NCBI GenBank assembly: GCA_963820955.1
Contig: CAWGCA010000041.1
Coordinates: forward strand, 62,001-126,000
Direction of reading: 5' to 3'
DNA: 64,000 bases
Source of the DNA: CAWGCA01 sp963820955
GTDB taxonomy: Bacteria; Pseudomonadota; Gammaproteobacteria; Chromatiales; Chromatiaceae
The number at the start of each line of letters is the position of its first letter. The stretch's first letter is position 1. The notes beneath the pieces were generated by a model, which worked only from the letters and a program-made list of their open reading frames with translations, was not told where the DNA came from and ran no database searches. Positions 55,930 through 64,000 of this stretch are shown here, in pieces. The position numbers were made by a program, and so were the translations under genes.

Positions 55930-56613
55930 TCAATCCATGTTCTTTCGGGCGCAGATTGAAGCAAGCAGGTCAGGAAGTTCCCGCATGTCATCAAACACAG
56001 CATCCGGATTGAGTGCCGCCACGGTTTCACGCAGGTTGGCCGGACCCGCGTGAGAACCACCGGTAAACGCGCACACGCGCATTCCGGCCCGCTTCGCTGC
56101 CTGAACGCCGGGGGCGCTGTCCTCGATAACAATACAAGTAGCTGGTTCAGCGCCCATGGATGAGGCGGCATACAGAAACAGGTCAGGTGCCGGCTTGCCG
56201 TTCTGCACGGCGCTGGAACTATATATATGGGGTTCGAAGTGATCCAGCAACCCGGTCACCGAAAGCGACAACCGGATCCTGTCAATCTTGCTTGAAGAAG
56301 CGACGCAGCAGCGATTTACAAGACGAATGATGGCTTCGCCGACGCCTGGTATCGGTTTGAGTTCACGACGCAGCCGATCATAGAAACGTTTCTGCATCCT
56401 ACTCAAATGCTTCGGAGTCAAGACCAGATCGAACTCCTCCTCGAGCACTTGGATGTCGTGGGCCAGGGAGCGGCCTAAAAAACGATTATAAGCGAGGCGT
56501 TCTTCAACGGCTCCACCTGCCTCCTTGATAACCTCCAACCACACCGCCATGGCGATCGGCTCACTGTCAACGAGTACCCCGTCGCAATCAAATATGACAA
56601 GGTTTTCTGTCAC
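55930..56613 (-). CDS. HAD-superfamily phosphatase of the polyol operon
   Basis: 227-residue HAD hydrolase. Motif I 'VIFDCDGVLVDSEPIA' carries the nucleophile Asp. 'CCVASSSKIDRI' is motif II, 'NGKPAPDLFLYAAS' motif III and 'CIVIEDSAPGVQAAKRAGM' motif IV, the beta-phosphoglucomutase-like subgroup. It is the last gene of the polyol operon and overlaps the dehydrogenase stop in an ATGA. Polyol operons of this type in Rhodobacter carry a similar HAD gene; the natural substrate is probably a sugar or polyol phosphate. Confidence 0.88.
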   Translation of the reverse strand: MTENLVIFDCDGVLVDSEPIAMAVWLEVIKEAGGAVEERLAYNRFLGRSLAHDIQVLEEEFDLVLTPKHLSRMQKRFYDRLRRELKPIPGVGEAIIRLVNRCCVASSSKIDRIRLSLSVTGLLDHFEPHIYSSSAVQNGKPAPDLFLYAASSMGAEPATCIVIEDSAPGVQAAKRAGMRVCAFTGGSHAGPANLRETVAALNPDAVFDDMRELPDLLASICARKNMD

Positions 56614-58112
56614 TTTGTCATCGCGACTGGGTCCTCAGACAGCCCCGTCAGATATCGAGCCAGGACTCGCTCAACACCATCAGCCCATAGGGCGGAGAGC
56701 GCTGTTGAGAAGCGCTCGCGAAAGATGCCCGATTGACCCGTCTCACCGTAGATATCCTTCATCGATAGCCAGGCCATCGGGTCGTGCCGGGCCGCGTGGG
56801 CAATTGAGGTCAGCCGATCCCAGTTGGGATCATTCGGTTCAATGTTCCGACCACTATCTGTGGTGCCGAAACAGTAGCGACACCACAGGGCTGACACAAG
56901 CGCAAGCCCCTCGACATCGGCGCCGGTTTTTAGTCTGTCAGTGATTGAGGGGATAATGAATTTCGGCTGTCGGTTGGAGCCGTCCAGGCAAAGCCTGCGG
57001 ATGGTGTCGGCGATTTTAGGGTTTGCGAAGCGCTCCTTGATAAGCTCAAAATAGTTACCGAGATCGGTATCCTGCAGCGGCGGCACCACAGGTATAATCT
57101 CCTCATGCTCGACCTTTTCGAGGAAACTTCGCACCAGTGGATGCTCCATCGCCTCGTGCGCAAAGTGTATGTCCATGAGGCCGGCGGGATAAGCAATCGT
57201 AGCGTGCCCGCCATTGAGTATACGAATCTTCATAGTCTCATAAGGCGAGACATCGTTTACGAATTGAACACCGACGTTTTCCAGCGCGGGCCGTCCACTC
57301 GGGAAGTTGTCTTCCAGGACCCACTGGGTGAAATCCTCGCAGAACACGGGTGAGGCATCATCAATGCCGAAATCCTTTGCCAACAAATCACGTTCTCTTG
57401 CGCTGGTGGCCGGTGAGATACGGTCGACCATACCGTTTGGAAAGGCCACGCTACCCTCGATCCAGTCGGCGAGGCCGGGATCGGACAGCCGCGCCAACCC
57501 GGCCACTGCGTTACGGGTGACTACGCCGTTGTGGGGTAGGTTGTCGCACGACATGACCGTGAAAGCCGGGATGCCTGCGCTGCGGCGTTGTTTCAGACCC
57601 TCGACGATCAGACCGAAAACGGAGTTTGGGCTTTCCGGATTGGCGGCGTCGGCTATGATCTCGGGATGCCCAGCGTCGAAGACACCCGAGGCCGGGTCAA
57701 TGAAGTACCCGCCTTCGGTGATGGTCAATGACACGATACGGATGGCGGGATCGGTCAGGGTACGAATAATTTTCGAGCTGTCTCCCGGAGTCAAAAAATC
57801 GATCATTGACCCCGTCACCCGCGCTGTGCTTTTAGCGGCCGATTGCTCCACTACCGTGGTCAGGAAATCCTGTTTCTTCAGGGATTGCCGCATTCGCTCG
57901 TCCGATGATAGTACGCCGGCGCCGATGATCGCCCAGTCATGGTCGACGCCGGTGTTGAACAGTGCATCGAGATACACCGCCTGGTGCGCCCGATGGAAGT
58001 TGCCGACGCCGAAATGCACGATTCCAGGCGACAGTGCCGCGCGAGTGTAGGAGGGCACGGCCGCCGAGACAGAAATACAGCCAAGGTTTTGGGTGCAGAG
58101 CCTTGTGGTCAT
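56610..58112 (-). CDS. mtlK: Mannitol 2-dehydrogenase family protein
   Basis: 500-residue polyol-specific long-chain dehydrogenase that oxidises mannitol (or a related polyol) to the ketose with NAD. 'IVHFGVGNFHRAHQAVYLD' (about 30) is the nucleotide-binding loop. 'VMSCDNLPHNGVVTRNAV' and 'KIRILNGGHATIAYPAGLM' contain the catalytic lysine/asparagine/histidine region (K..N..H). Normal length, intact. The next gene overlaps it by 4 bases; the dehydrogenase upstream ends 47 bases away. Confidence 0.93.
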   Translation of the reverse strand: MTTRLCTQNLGCISVSAAVPSYTRAALSPGIVHFGVGNFHRAHQAVYLDALFNTGVDHDWAIIGAGVLSSDERMRQSLKKQDFLTTVVEQSAAKSTARVTGSMIDFLTPGDSSKIIRTLTDPAIRIVSLTITEGGYFIDPASGVFDAGHPEIIADAANPESPNSVFGLIVEGLKQRRSAGIPAFTVMSCDNLPHNGVVTRNAVAGLARLSDPGLADWIEGSVAFPNGMVDRISPATSARERDLLAKDFGIDDASPVFCEDFTQWVLEDNFPSGRPALENVGVQFVNDVSPYETMKIRILNGGHATIAYPAGLMDIHFAHEAMEHPLVRSFLEKVEHEEIIPVVPPLQDTDLGNYFELIKERFANPKIADTIRRLCLDGSNRQPKFIIPSITDRLKTGADVEGLALVSALWCRYCFGTTDSGRNIEPNDPNWDRLTSIAHAARHDPMAWLSMKDIYGETGQSGIFRERFSTALSALWADGVERVLARYLTGLSEDPVAMTK

Positions 58113-58159
58113 GGTATAGGTCCCTTCGGTTATCTCACGTAATTTCGCCGCGGTGAACC

Positions 58160-58948
58160 TCAGCTCATCCAGTTTCCGCCGTCGACGTTGTAGGTCTGGG
58201 CGACTATATAGTTCGCCTCCTGCGAGGCCAGAAAAACCGCTATGCCGGTCAAATCCTCGGCGCGTCCCATGCGTCCGAATGGCACGGCTTCACCGACCAA
58301 GCGTTTCTTCTCCCCCAGCGGGCGATTCTCGTATTGTGCGAACAGCGCATCGACATGCTCCCAGTGCTCTCCCTCCACCACACCGGGCGCGATGGCATTG
58401 ACATTGATGCCGTGTTTGATGAGATCGAGCCCCGCCGATTGGGTCAGGCTGATGAGCGCGGCTTTGGTCGCGCAATAAACCGCGACCAAAGCCTCTCCGC
58501 GACGGCCGGCCTGGCTCGCCATATTGATGATCTTGCCGCCCTTGCCACGGGCGATCATAGACTTCGCCACCGCTTGCAGCGCGAACAGTGCCCCGGCCAC
58601 ATTGACCGAAAACAACCGATCGTAGCTCTCGCGGGTAATCTCTACTACCGGTGCGAGGTCGAATAGCGCTGCATTGTTGATGAGGATGTCGATGCGCCCA
58701 AAATTCTCCTCGACCACGCGCACCGAGGCGTCGATGGAATCCTGCCGGGTGACATCCAGATGCACTGCAATAGCAGCACCACCGAGCTCCGCAGCGGTGC
58801 GTTCGGCCTCATCAATATTGATATCCGCTATCGCCACTCGCGCGCCTTCCTGCACATAGCGCGCAGCAAATGCCTTGCCGATACCACGGGCAGCGCCCGT
58901 GATGATTGCTGACTTACCGGCCAGCCGCCCCGTCTGATCGTTGCTCAT
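58160..58948 (-). CDS. Short-chain dehydrogenase (sorbitol dehydrogenase-like)
   Basis: About 262 residues from the ATG at 58948, chosen for AGGAAG 8 bases upstream. Classical SDR motifs are visible: 'ITGAARGIGKAFAARY' (cofactor), 'LINNAALF' (NNA), serine in 'KIINMASQAG' and the catalytic 'YCATK' (Y-x3-K). The ending 'AQTYNVDGGNWMS' is typical of SmoS-type D-sorbitol dehydrogenases that use NAD. It sits between the ABC transporter and mannitol dehydrogenase genes, which supports a polyol role. Confidence 0.9.
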   Translation of the reverse strand: MSNDQTGRLAGKSAIITGAARGIGKAFAARYVQEGARVAIADINIDEAERTAAELGGAAIAVHLDVTRQDSIDASVRVVEENFGRIDILINNAALFDLAPVVEITRESYDRLFSVNVAGALFALQAVAKSMIARGKGGKIINMASQAGRRGEALVAVYCATKAALISLTQSAGLDLIKHGINVNAIAPGVVEGEHWEHVDALFAQYENRPLGEKKRLVGEAVPFGRMGRAEDLTGIAVFLASQEANYIVAQTYNVDGGNWMS

Positions 58949-59069
58949 CCTAATAGCTTCCTTTTTTGCCATGGTTTCGCCGTGCGCCATGGCTCATTCA
59001 GTTCGCGCCACCAGCTTCATCGGCCTTGCGATGAGATAAATCTTCGAGCTTGGCTGCAAGACCGTCTGT

Positions 59070-60068
59070 CTAGAGCACCTGTCCGTTGGCATCCAGCCGG
59101 TGCACTTGGCCTTCCTCGGGGGTCAGCCACAGGCGGTCGCCGGGGTGTGCTGAAAATTCGCCGCCTGCGCGCGCATTGATGGTGCCGATGTTGTCGACCT
59201 TTATGTGTAGAAAGGTATCTGAACCAAGATGTTCCGACACGCTGACAGTGCCCTCCCACAATCCCCCGTCGGTCGATAGCTTTAGATGCTCGGGTCGTAC
59301 ACCGATGGTATCGGCATCAAACTTCGGCGCATGATTTCCACTGATGAAGTTCATCTTGGGTGACCCGATAAAGCCGGCCACGAACAGGTTGCGCGGATTG
59401 CGGTAGAGCTCCAGCGGCGTACCAACCTGCTCGATGCGACCGGCGTTCAAAACGACGATCTTGTCTGCCATAGTCATCGCCTCGACCTGATCATGGGTCA
59501 CATAGATCATTGTGGTCTTTAGCTTCTGGTGCAGTTCGGTGATCTCGAGCCGCATATTTCCCCGCAAGGCCGCATCGAGATTGGAGAGGGGCTCATCAAA
59601 CAGGAACGCTGCCGGTTCGCGTACGATGGCGCGCCCTATGGCCACGCGCTGGCGCTGTCCACCCGAGAGCTGGCCGGGACGCCGTTCCAGATAGTCTGTG
59701 AGGTTCAGAACATTGGCCGCTGCCTCCACTCGTTGATCGATATCTTCCTTGTTAAATCCAGCCATCTTCAGTGGGAAAGCTATATTCTTGCGCACCGACA
59801 TATGCGGGTAGAGCGCATAGGACTGAAAGACCATTGCGAGGCCGCGCAAAGCCGGTGGCACACGAGTAGCATCCTTGCCGTTGATCTTTATGATGCCGCT
59901 GGTGACGTCCTCGAGACCGGCAATCAACCGCAGCAGTGTCGACTTGCCGCAACCCGATGGTCCGACAAAGACCACGAATTCCCCGTCTTCGATCTCCAGA
60001 TCGATCGACGGAATGACCTCGGTTTCCCCGAATGTTTTGTTGACATTGGACAGTGTGATTTTACCCAT
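59070..60068 (-). CDS. Polyol ABC transporter ATP-binding protein
   Basis: About 332 residues from the ATG at 60068 (AGGAAC 6 bases upstream). It is a MalK/SmoK-type ATPase with Walker A 'GPSGCGKSTLLRLIAGLED' (about 35), the signature 'LSGGQRQRVAIGRAIV' (about 135), Walker B 'AAFLFDEPLSNLDA' (about 155) and a C-terminal OB-type regulatory domain (about 240-332, 'IGVRPEHLKL'). It powers uptake through the two permeases upstream. Intact. Confidence 0.95.
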   Translation of the reverse strand: MGKITLSNVNKTFGETEVIPSIDLEIEDGEFVVFVGPSGCGKSTLLRLIAGLEDVTSGIIKINGKDATRVPPALRGLAMVFQSYALYPHMSVRKNIAFPLKMAGFNKEDIDQRVEAAANVLNLTDYLERRPGQLSGGQRQRVAIGRAIVREPAAFLFDEPLSNLDAALRGNMRLEITELHQKLKTTMIYVTHDQVEAMTMADKIVVLNAGRIEQVGTPLELYRNPRNLFVAGFIGSPKMNFISGNHAPKFDADTIGVRPEHLKLSTDGGLWEGTVSVSEHLGSDTFLHIKVDNIGTINARAGGEFSAHPGDRLWLTPEEGQVHRLDANGQVL

Positions 60069-60078
60069 GATTGTGTTC

Positions 60079-60909
60079 CTATTTGACGGCGCCAAAGGTG
60101 AGACCGCGTACCAGCTGTTTCTGGCTGAACCAGCCCATTATCAGGATGGGTGCAATTGCCATGGTTGAGGCGGCGCTGAGTTTGGCATAAAACAGTCCCT
60201 CGGGGCTGGAATAGCTGGCGATGAAAGCGGTCAGCGGGGCCGCCTTGGCCGCCGTCAGGTTCAGCGTCCAGAAGGCTTCGTTCCAAGCGAGGATGATGTT
60301 GAGCAGCAGGGTTGAGGCGATGCCGGGTAGCGCCATCGGAGTCAGTACATGGATAATCTCCGCGGCGAGCGTCGCACCGTCCATGCGTGCAGCTTCGAGG
60401 ATCTCTCCCGGGATTTCTTTGAAGTAGGTGTAGAGCATCCAGATGATGATTGGCAGATTGATCAGTGTCAGCACGATCACCAACCCGCTTAGCGTGTCCA
60501 GCAGCCCGTAGTCGCGGAAGATCAGGTAGATCGGGATCAGTACGCCGACCGGTGGTAGCATCTTGGTTGACAGCATCCACATCAGTACGTTCTTGGTCTG
60601 CTTGCCGGGCACAAAAGCCATGGCCCAGGCCGCCGGAATGGCGATCAGCAGACCGAGCAGCGTGGAGCCCAGCGAGATGACCACCGAATTCCAGAAGTGG
60701 CGAAAATAGTTCGAACGTTCATGTACGTCGCCGTAATTTTCCAGTGTCCACTCAAAGGCAAGGAAGGAGGGCGGCGAAGCAATCGCCTCAGCCTCGGTCT
60801 TGAAGCTGGTCAGGATGGTCCAGAGGATCGGAAAAAAAATGGCCAATCCAACCATCCAGGCCAGAACAGTGACTAGGGTCTTGTGGGATCTTGTGACTGT
60901 GCGTGCCAT
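60079..60909 (-). CDS. Polyol ABC transporter permease (MtlG/SmoG type)
   Basis: 276 residues with six membrane helices. The cytoplasmic coupling loop 'EAARMDGATLAAEIIHVLTP' (about 185-205) is the EAA motif of carbohydrate ABC permeases (CUT1 family), and the end 'FSQKQLVRGLTFGAVK' is typical of MalG-like subunits. The ATPase gene begins 10 bases after its stop, and the other permease ends 4 bases before its start. Confidence 0.95.
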   Translation of the reverse strand: MARTVTRSHKTLVTVLAWMVGLAIFFPILWTILTSFKTEAEAIASPPSFLAFEWTLENYGDVHERSNYFRHFWNSVVISLGSTLLGLLIAIPAAWAMAFVPGKQTKNVLMWMLSTKMLPPVGVLIPIYLIFRDYGLLDTLSGLVIVLTLINLPIIIWMLYTYFKEIPGEILEAARMDGATLAAEIIHVLTPMALPGIASTLLLNIILAWNEAFWTLNLTAAKAAPLTAFIASYSSPEGLFYAKLSAASTMAIAPILIMGWFSQKQLVRGLTFGAVK

Positions 60910-60913
60910 GGTC

Positions 60914-61786
60914 TCAAACCTCCAGGTTCTTGCCGATCATCCGCATCAGGAAGATCGCCACGATATTGGCCAGAATCACCGCGATGATGCCGCCCGCGGA
61001 ACCGCCGCCGACATCGAACTGAAGCAGTGACTGGGCGTAGACCAGAAAAGTGATGTTAGTCGATGCATAGCCCGGCCCACCGTTGGTGGTAACCAGAATC
61101 TCGGCGAAAATCGATAACAAGAAGATAGTCTGGATCAGTATCACAACCGTGATCGCACGGGCCAGATGCGGTAGCACGATATAGATAAACCGGCTGAGTG
61201 TACTGGCTCCGTCCATCTCCGCCGCCTCGAGTTGCTCCTGGTCCAGCGACTGCAACGCGGTCAACAGAATCAGGGTAGCGAAGGGCAGCCATTGCCAGGC
61301 GACGATCAGGATGATGGACAACAATGGCGCCTGTCCGAAGAAATCATACGGTGCCAATCCCAGGAACTTTGCGGCATGGGCAAACAGGCCATTCACAGGA
61401 TTCATGAACATGTTTTTCCATACCAGCGCCGATACTGTCGGCATCACAAAGAAAGGGGCGATAACCAGAATGCGGACGATGCCTTGTCCCCAAATCGGTT
61501 GGTTGAGCAGCAGTCCCAGGCCGGTCCCGCCGATGATGGTGATAAACAGGACGCCGCCGACCAGAAGAAGGGTGTTGGTCAGCGCCTCGAAGAACGCGGG
61601 GTCGGTGAGAAAGTACTGGTAGTTGGTCCAGCCTGTCCACTCCTCCATCCCAGGCATCAACAGGTTGTAACGGAGAAACGAAAAGTAGACCGTCAGCGAA
61701 AGGGGAATGAGCATCCAACCGAGCAACAGCAGCACGGAAGGGGAAATCATGAAACGCGCGGCAGTTCGGGAATGTATCGTCGCCAT
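60914..61786 (-). CDS. Polyol ABC transporter permease (MtlF/SmoF type)
   Basis: 290 residues with six membrane helices. The EAA coupling loop reads 'EAAEMDGASTLSRFIYIVLP' (about 195-215). The N-terminal 'MISPSVLLLLGWMLIPLSL' and 'TGWTNYQYFLTDPAF' are typical of MalF-like CUT1 permeases. It pairs with the next permease to form the channel. It ends 4 bases before that gene. Confidence 0.95.
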   Translation of the reverse strand: MATIHSRTAARFMISPSVLLLLGWMLIPLSLTVYFSFLRYNLLMPGMEEWTGWTNYQYFLTDPAFFEALTNTLLLVGGVLFITIIGGTGLGLLLNQPIWGQGIVRILVIAPFFVMPTVSALVWKNMFMNPVNGLFAHAAKFLGLAPYDFFGQAPLLSIILIVAWQWLPFATLILLTALQSLDQEQLEAAEMDGASTLSRFIYIVLPHLARAITVVILIQTIFLLSIFAEILVTTNGGPGYASTNITFLVYAQSLLQFDVGGGSAGGIIAVILANIVAIFLMRMIGKNLEV

Positions 61787-61861
61787 GACGCAAGCCCTCT
61801 TGGTTTGCAGTGATCAGGCTGGGGGCCGACAGTGCCGCGTCGACCCCCGACTGGCGGAAGG

Positions 61862-63181
61862 TTACTTGGGGTAACCCGCCTTCCTCATCTCGCGCTCGGT
61901 CAGCGCCTGGGCGCGCTGCAGCGCCTCGTCAGCACTGATCATGCCGGCGAGTGCCGCGGCAAACTGTTGACCGACTGCCGTACCCAGACCCTGAAACTCC
62001 GGAATCGCCACGAACTGGATGCCAACATAGGGAACGGGTTTGACACTCGGGTTGGTCGGATCGGCCGAGTTGATGGAATCCAGCGTCATTTTCGCGAACG
62101 GTGCCGCTTCCTGGTACATCGGATTCTCGTAGAGTGAAGTGCGTGTTCCCGGTGGGACATTGGCCCAACCCTCTTTGGACGCTACGAGATTCAAATAGTC
62201 CTTGCTCGTTGCCCAGGCGATGAATTTTTGTGCCGCATCGACCTTCTTGGAACCGGCGGGAATGGCAAGCGACCAGGCCCAGAGCCAATTCCCGCGCTTG
62301 CCGAGTCCATTATCCGGGGCCAATGCGAAACCAACCCGGTCGGCGACCTGGCTATCCTCCGGATTGGTGACGAAAGAGGCGGCCACCGTGGCATCGATCC
62401 ACATGCCGCACTTGCCCGACTGGAACAACGCCAGGTTTTCGTTGAAGCCATTCGAGGAGGCGCCCGGGGGACCGGCGTCCTTCATCAGGTCGATATAGAA
62501 GTTCAGGGTGTTCTTCCACTCCGGCTGGTCGAACTGGGGCCGCCAGTTCTCATCGAACCAGCGGGCGCCGAACGAATTGGCGGTCGCGGTCAGGAACGCC
62601 GTGTTCTCGCCCCAGCCCGCTTTGCCGCGCAGGCAGATACCATAGATCTCATTGTCCTTGTCGGTGATCTTGCGCGCCGCCTCGGCAACAAAATCCCAGC
62701 TTGGCGCGTCCGGCATCGAAAGCCCGGCCTTTTCGAACAGGTCAGTGCGGTACATGACCATCGAACTCTCACCGTAGAAGGGTGCTGCGTAGAGCTTGCC
62801 ATCGACGGTCAGTCCGCTGCGGACAGCGGGGAGGAGATCATCGACGTCGTAAGCGGCGTCAAACTGGAGTGGAACGAGCCAGTTTTGCTTGGCCCAGATC
62901 GGAACCTCATAGGTGCCGATCGTCATGACATCGTACTGGCCGCCCTTGGTGGCGACATCAGTCGTCACGCGCTGCCGGAGCACATTTTCCTCAAGTGTGA
63001 CCCATTCAAGCTCGATTCCTGGATTTTTCGTGCTGAAATCATCCGCCAGCTTCTGCATCCGGACCATGTCACCATTGTTGACCATGGCGATCGTCAATTG
63101 GGTTTGCGCTTGCACGCTATTGATCGAGATCGCCGTCGAAAAACTCGCGGCGCAAATAGCGGTAAATAGTGTTCGCTTCAT
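61862..63181 (-). CDS. Polyol ABC transporter substrate-binding protein
   Basis: About 439 residues from the ATG at 63181, which has an excellent ribosome-binding site (GAGGAGGAAG) and starts a standard signal peptide ('MKRTLFTAICAASFSTAISI', cleavage near 'VQAQT'). The mature protein is a family 1 solute-binding protein with 'YDVMTIGTYEVPIWAKQNWL' and 'APFYGESSMVMYRTDLFEKA', as in MtlE/SmoE. It delivers mannitol/sorbitol-type polyols from the periplasm. First gene of the operon. Confidence 0.95.
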   Translation of the reverse strand: MKRTLFTAICAASFSTAISINSVQAQTQLTIAMVNNGDMVRMQKLADDFSTKNPGIELEWVTLEENVLRQRVTTDVATKGGQYDVMTIGTYEVPIWAKQNWLVPLQFDAAYDVDDLLPAVRSGLTVDGKLYAAPFYGESSMVMYRTDLFEKAGLSMPDAPSWDFVAEAARKITDKDNEIYGICLRGKAGWGENTAFLTATANSFGARWFDENWRPQFDQPEWKNTLNFYIDLMKDAGPPGASSNGFNENLALFQSGKCGMWIDATVAASFVTNPEDSQVADRVGFALAPDNGLGKRGNWLWAWSLAIPAGSKKVDAAQKFIAWATSKDYLNLVASKEGWANVPPGTRTSLYENPMYQEAAPFAKMTLDSINSADPTNPSVKPVPYVGIQFVAIPEFQGLGTAVGQQFAAALAGMISADEALQRAQALTEREMRKAGYPK

Positions 63182-63547
63182 GACTTCCTCCTCGTCAGCT
63201 GCAGTCAGGCAGTTATTGAAATTTGACCTGTCAGTAAAAGTTAGTCGAAGAGTGAACGGAATTCTCATACCAAATCAAAATAAATTGATACTATTTTTAC
63301 CTTTTACCTGTTTCTAAGTCCTCTGAGACGTCTATAATGTACAGGCATGAGCGTTTGCAGGGGTTAGGGGTTGGTCTGGATTGGCCAAGAAGAGCAAAAA
63401 GGCACATCCGATCCCCTCTATAAAGTTCATGGGTTGTGAATACGCAAAATGAAGCTGTATGTCTCCTTGATTTCCCAGAGTGCCTGGGATTCAGGAGCGG
63501 ATCACGACATGGTCTGCCTATTGCGCCGGTTAAGGGAGAACCGAGAT
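63182..63547. promoter_or_regulatory. Divergent control region of the polyol operon
   Basis: 366 bases with no gene between the divergent binding-protein and AraC-type genes. A plus-strand TATAAT lies at 63333-63338 without a good -35, as expected of an activator-dependent or weak promoter for the regulator. The AT-rich stretch 63260-63300 probably carries the minus-strand operon promoter. Operator sites were not identified. Confidence 0.5.
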
Positions 63548-64000
63548 ATGAAAAGCACGGCCGGTAGAATCAATCCGGAATTTGAAGTGAGCGATACTAA
63601 TTCGGGGGCGATTCGCTATCTCGAGCACGGCTACCCGAGCCCGCTGGTGCGTTGGCACTACCACAATGCGTATGAATTACATTACATTGTCGCCTCTTCC
63701 GGTAAGGTCTTCGTAGGAGACTACATTGGTGAATTCCATCCAGGCAGTTTGATCCTTACCGGGCCCCGTCTACCGCATAACTGGATAAGTAACACGGATG
63801 CTGAACAGCACTACCCGTTACGGGATATGGTTGTGCAATTCGAGCATGCCCTCGTTGAGAGCACCGCGACGCAAATCCCGGAGTTTCTGGAACTGCTGCC
63901 TTTGCTGGATGCCGCCCGCTTAGGCATTGAGTTTCCGGACGTGCAACAACAAACCGACTACTATATGCGCGCTATCCGCGATTCGTCCGGTCCGTCAAGA
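63548..64000 (+). CDS. AraC-family regulator of the polyol operon (partial, runs off the edge)
   Basis: The 151 codons present encode the N-terminal cupin-type sensing domain: 'RWHYHNAYELHYIVASSGKV' (about 36-55) and 'YIGEFHPGSLILTGPRLPHN' (about 60-79) are the beta-barrel ligand-binding segments of MtlR-like AraC proteins. The DNA-binding half lies beyond the window. A GGGAG site lies 8 bases before the ATG at 63548. Its divergent position suggests that it activates the mannitol/sorbitol operon, as MtlR does in Pseudomonas. Confidence 0.88.
   Translation, partial: MKSTAGRINPEFEVSDTNSGAIRYLEHGYPSPLVRWHYHNAYELHYIVASSGKVFVGDYIGEFHPGSLILTGPRLPHNWISNTDAEQHYPLRDMVVQFEHALVESTATQIPEFLELLPLLDAARLGIEFPDVQQQTDYYMRAIRDSSGPSR

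Overview
The window reads as a chromosomal piece of a gammaproteobacterium, perhaps a Chromatiales-type sulfur oxidiser. That is an inference from the V-type ATPase, SirB2, TrmO, NhaR and complex I-like Mrp gene content and was not tested by any search. The left flank (about 1-12.5 kb) and right flank (about 45.5-64 kb) hold long intact genes. Between them lies an accessory region full of broken genes.

Left flank: a complete nine-gene V-type ATPase operon on the minus strand (order of transcription H-C-I-K-F-E-A-B-D), a SirB2-like membrane protein, the tRNA methyltransferase TrmO, a small lipoprotein, a SAM methyltransferase, and an intact tRNA-Ser(GGA) gene at 12462-12552.

Accessory region (12.55-43.84 kb, with a decayed tail to about 45.05 kb): the last 25-26 bases of the tRNA-Ser gene recur four times, ending at 26862, 33088, 38647 and 43836. 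They cut the region into four tandem segments. Segment A holds an IS1380 transposase, an ion-channel remnant, nhaR, a universal stress protein, an Mrp/complex I-like cation antiporter operon, half a transposase and AbiE. Segment B holds an unknown two-gene unit, a broken SWIM-SNF2 helicase with a broken nucleotidyltransferase, and a GNAT/DUF1778 toxin-antitoxin pair. Segment C holds a broken TOTE-type primase-helicase, ParDE, a transposase with a premature stop, and VapBC. Segment D holds an MFS transporter, a regulator with two LuxR-type helix-turn-helix regions, and HigBA. In every segment a toxin-antitoxin module on the minus strand lies about 170-290 bp before the tRNA-derived repeat. No tyrosine integrase gene was recognised in the window, although the bases before three of the repeats keep a common reading frame that looks like the 3' end of one. 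After the last repeat are remnants of a SWIM-type protein and of another ribbon-helix-helix/GNAT pair.

Right flank: a 2898-residue cyclic beta-glucan synthase (NdvB type), an IS5 fragment, an exported dienelactone hydrolase, and a polyol (mannitol/sorbitol type) operon on the minus strand: ABC binding protein, two permeases, ATPase, short-chain dehydrogenase, mannitol 2-dehydrogenase and HAD phosphatase. A divergent AraC-type regulator runs off the right edge.

The most notable signal is the tRNA-Ser-bounded array of segments, each closed by a different toxin-antitoxin module.
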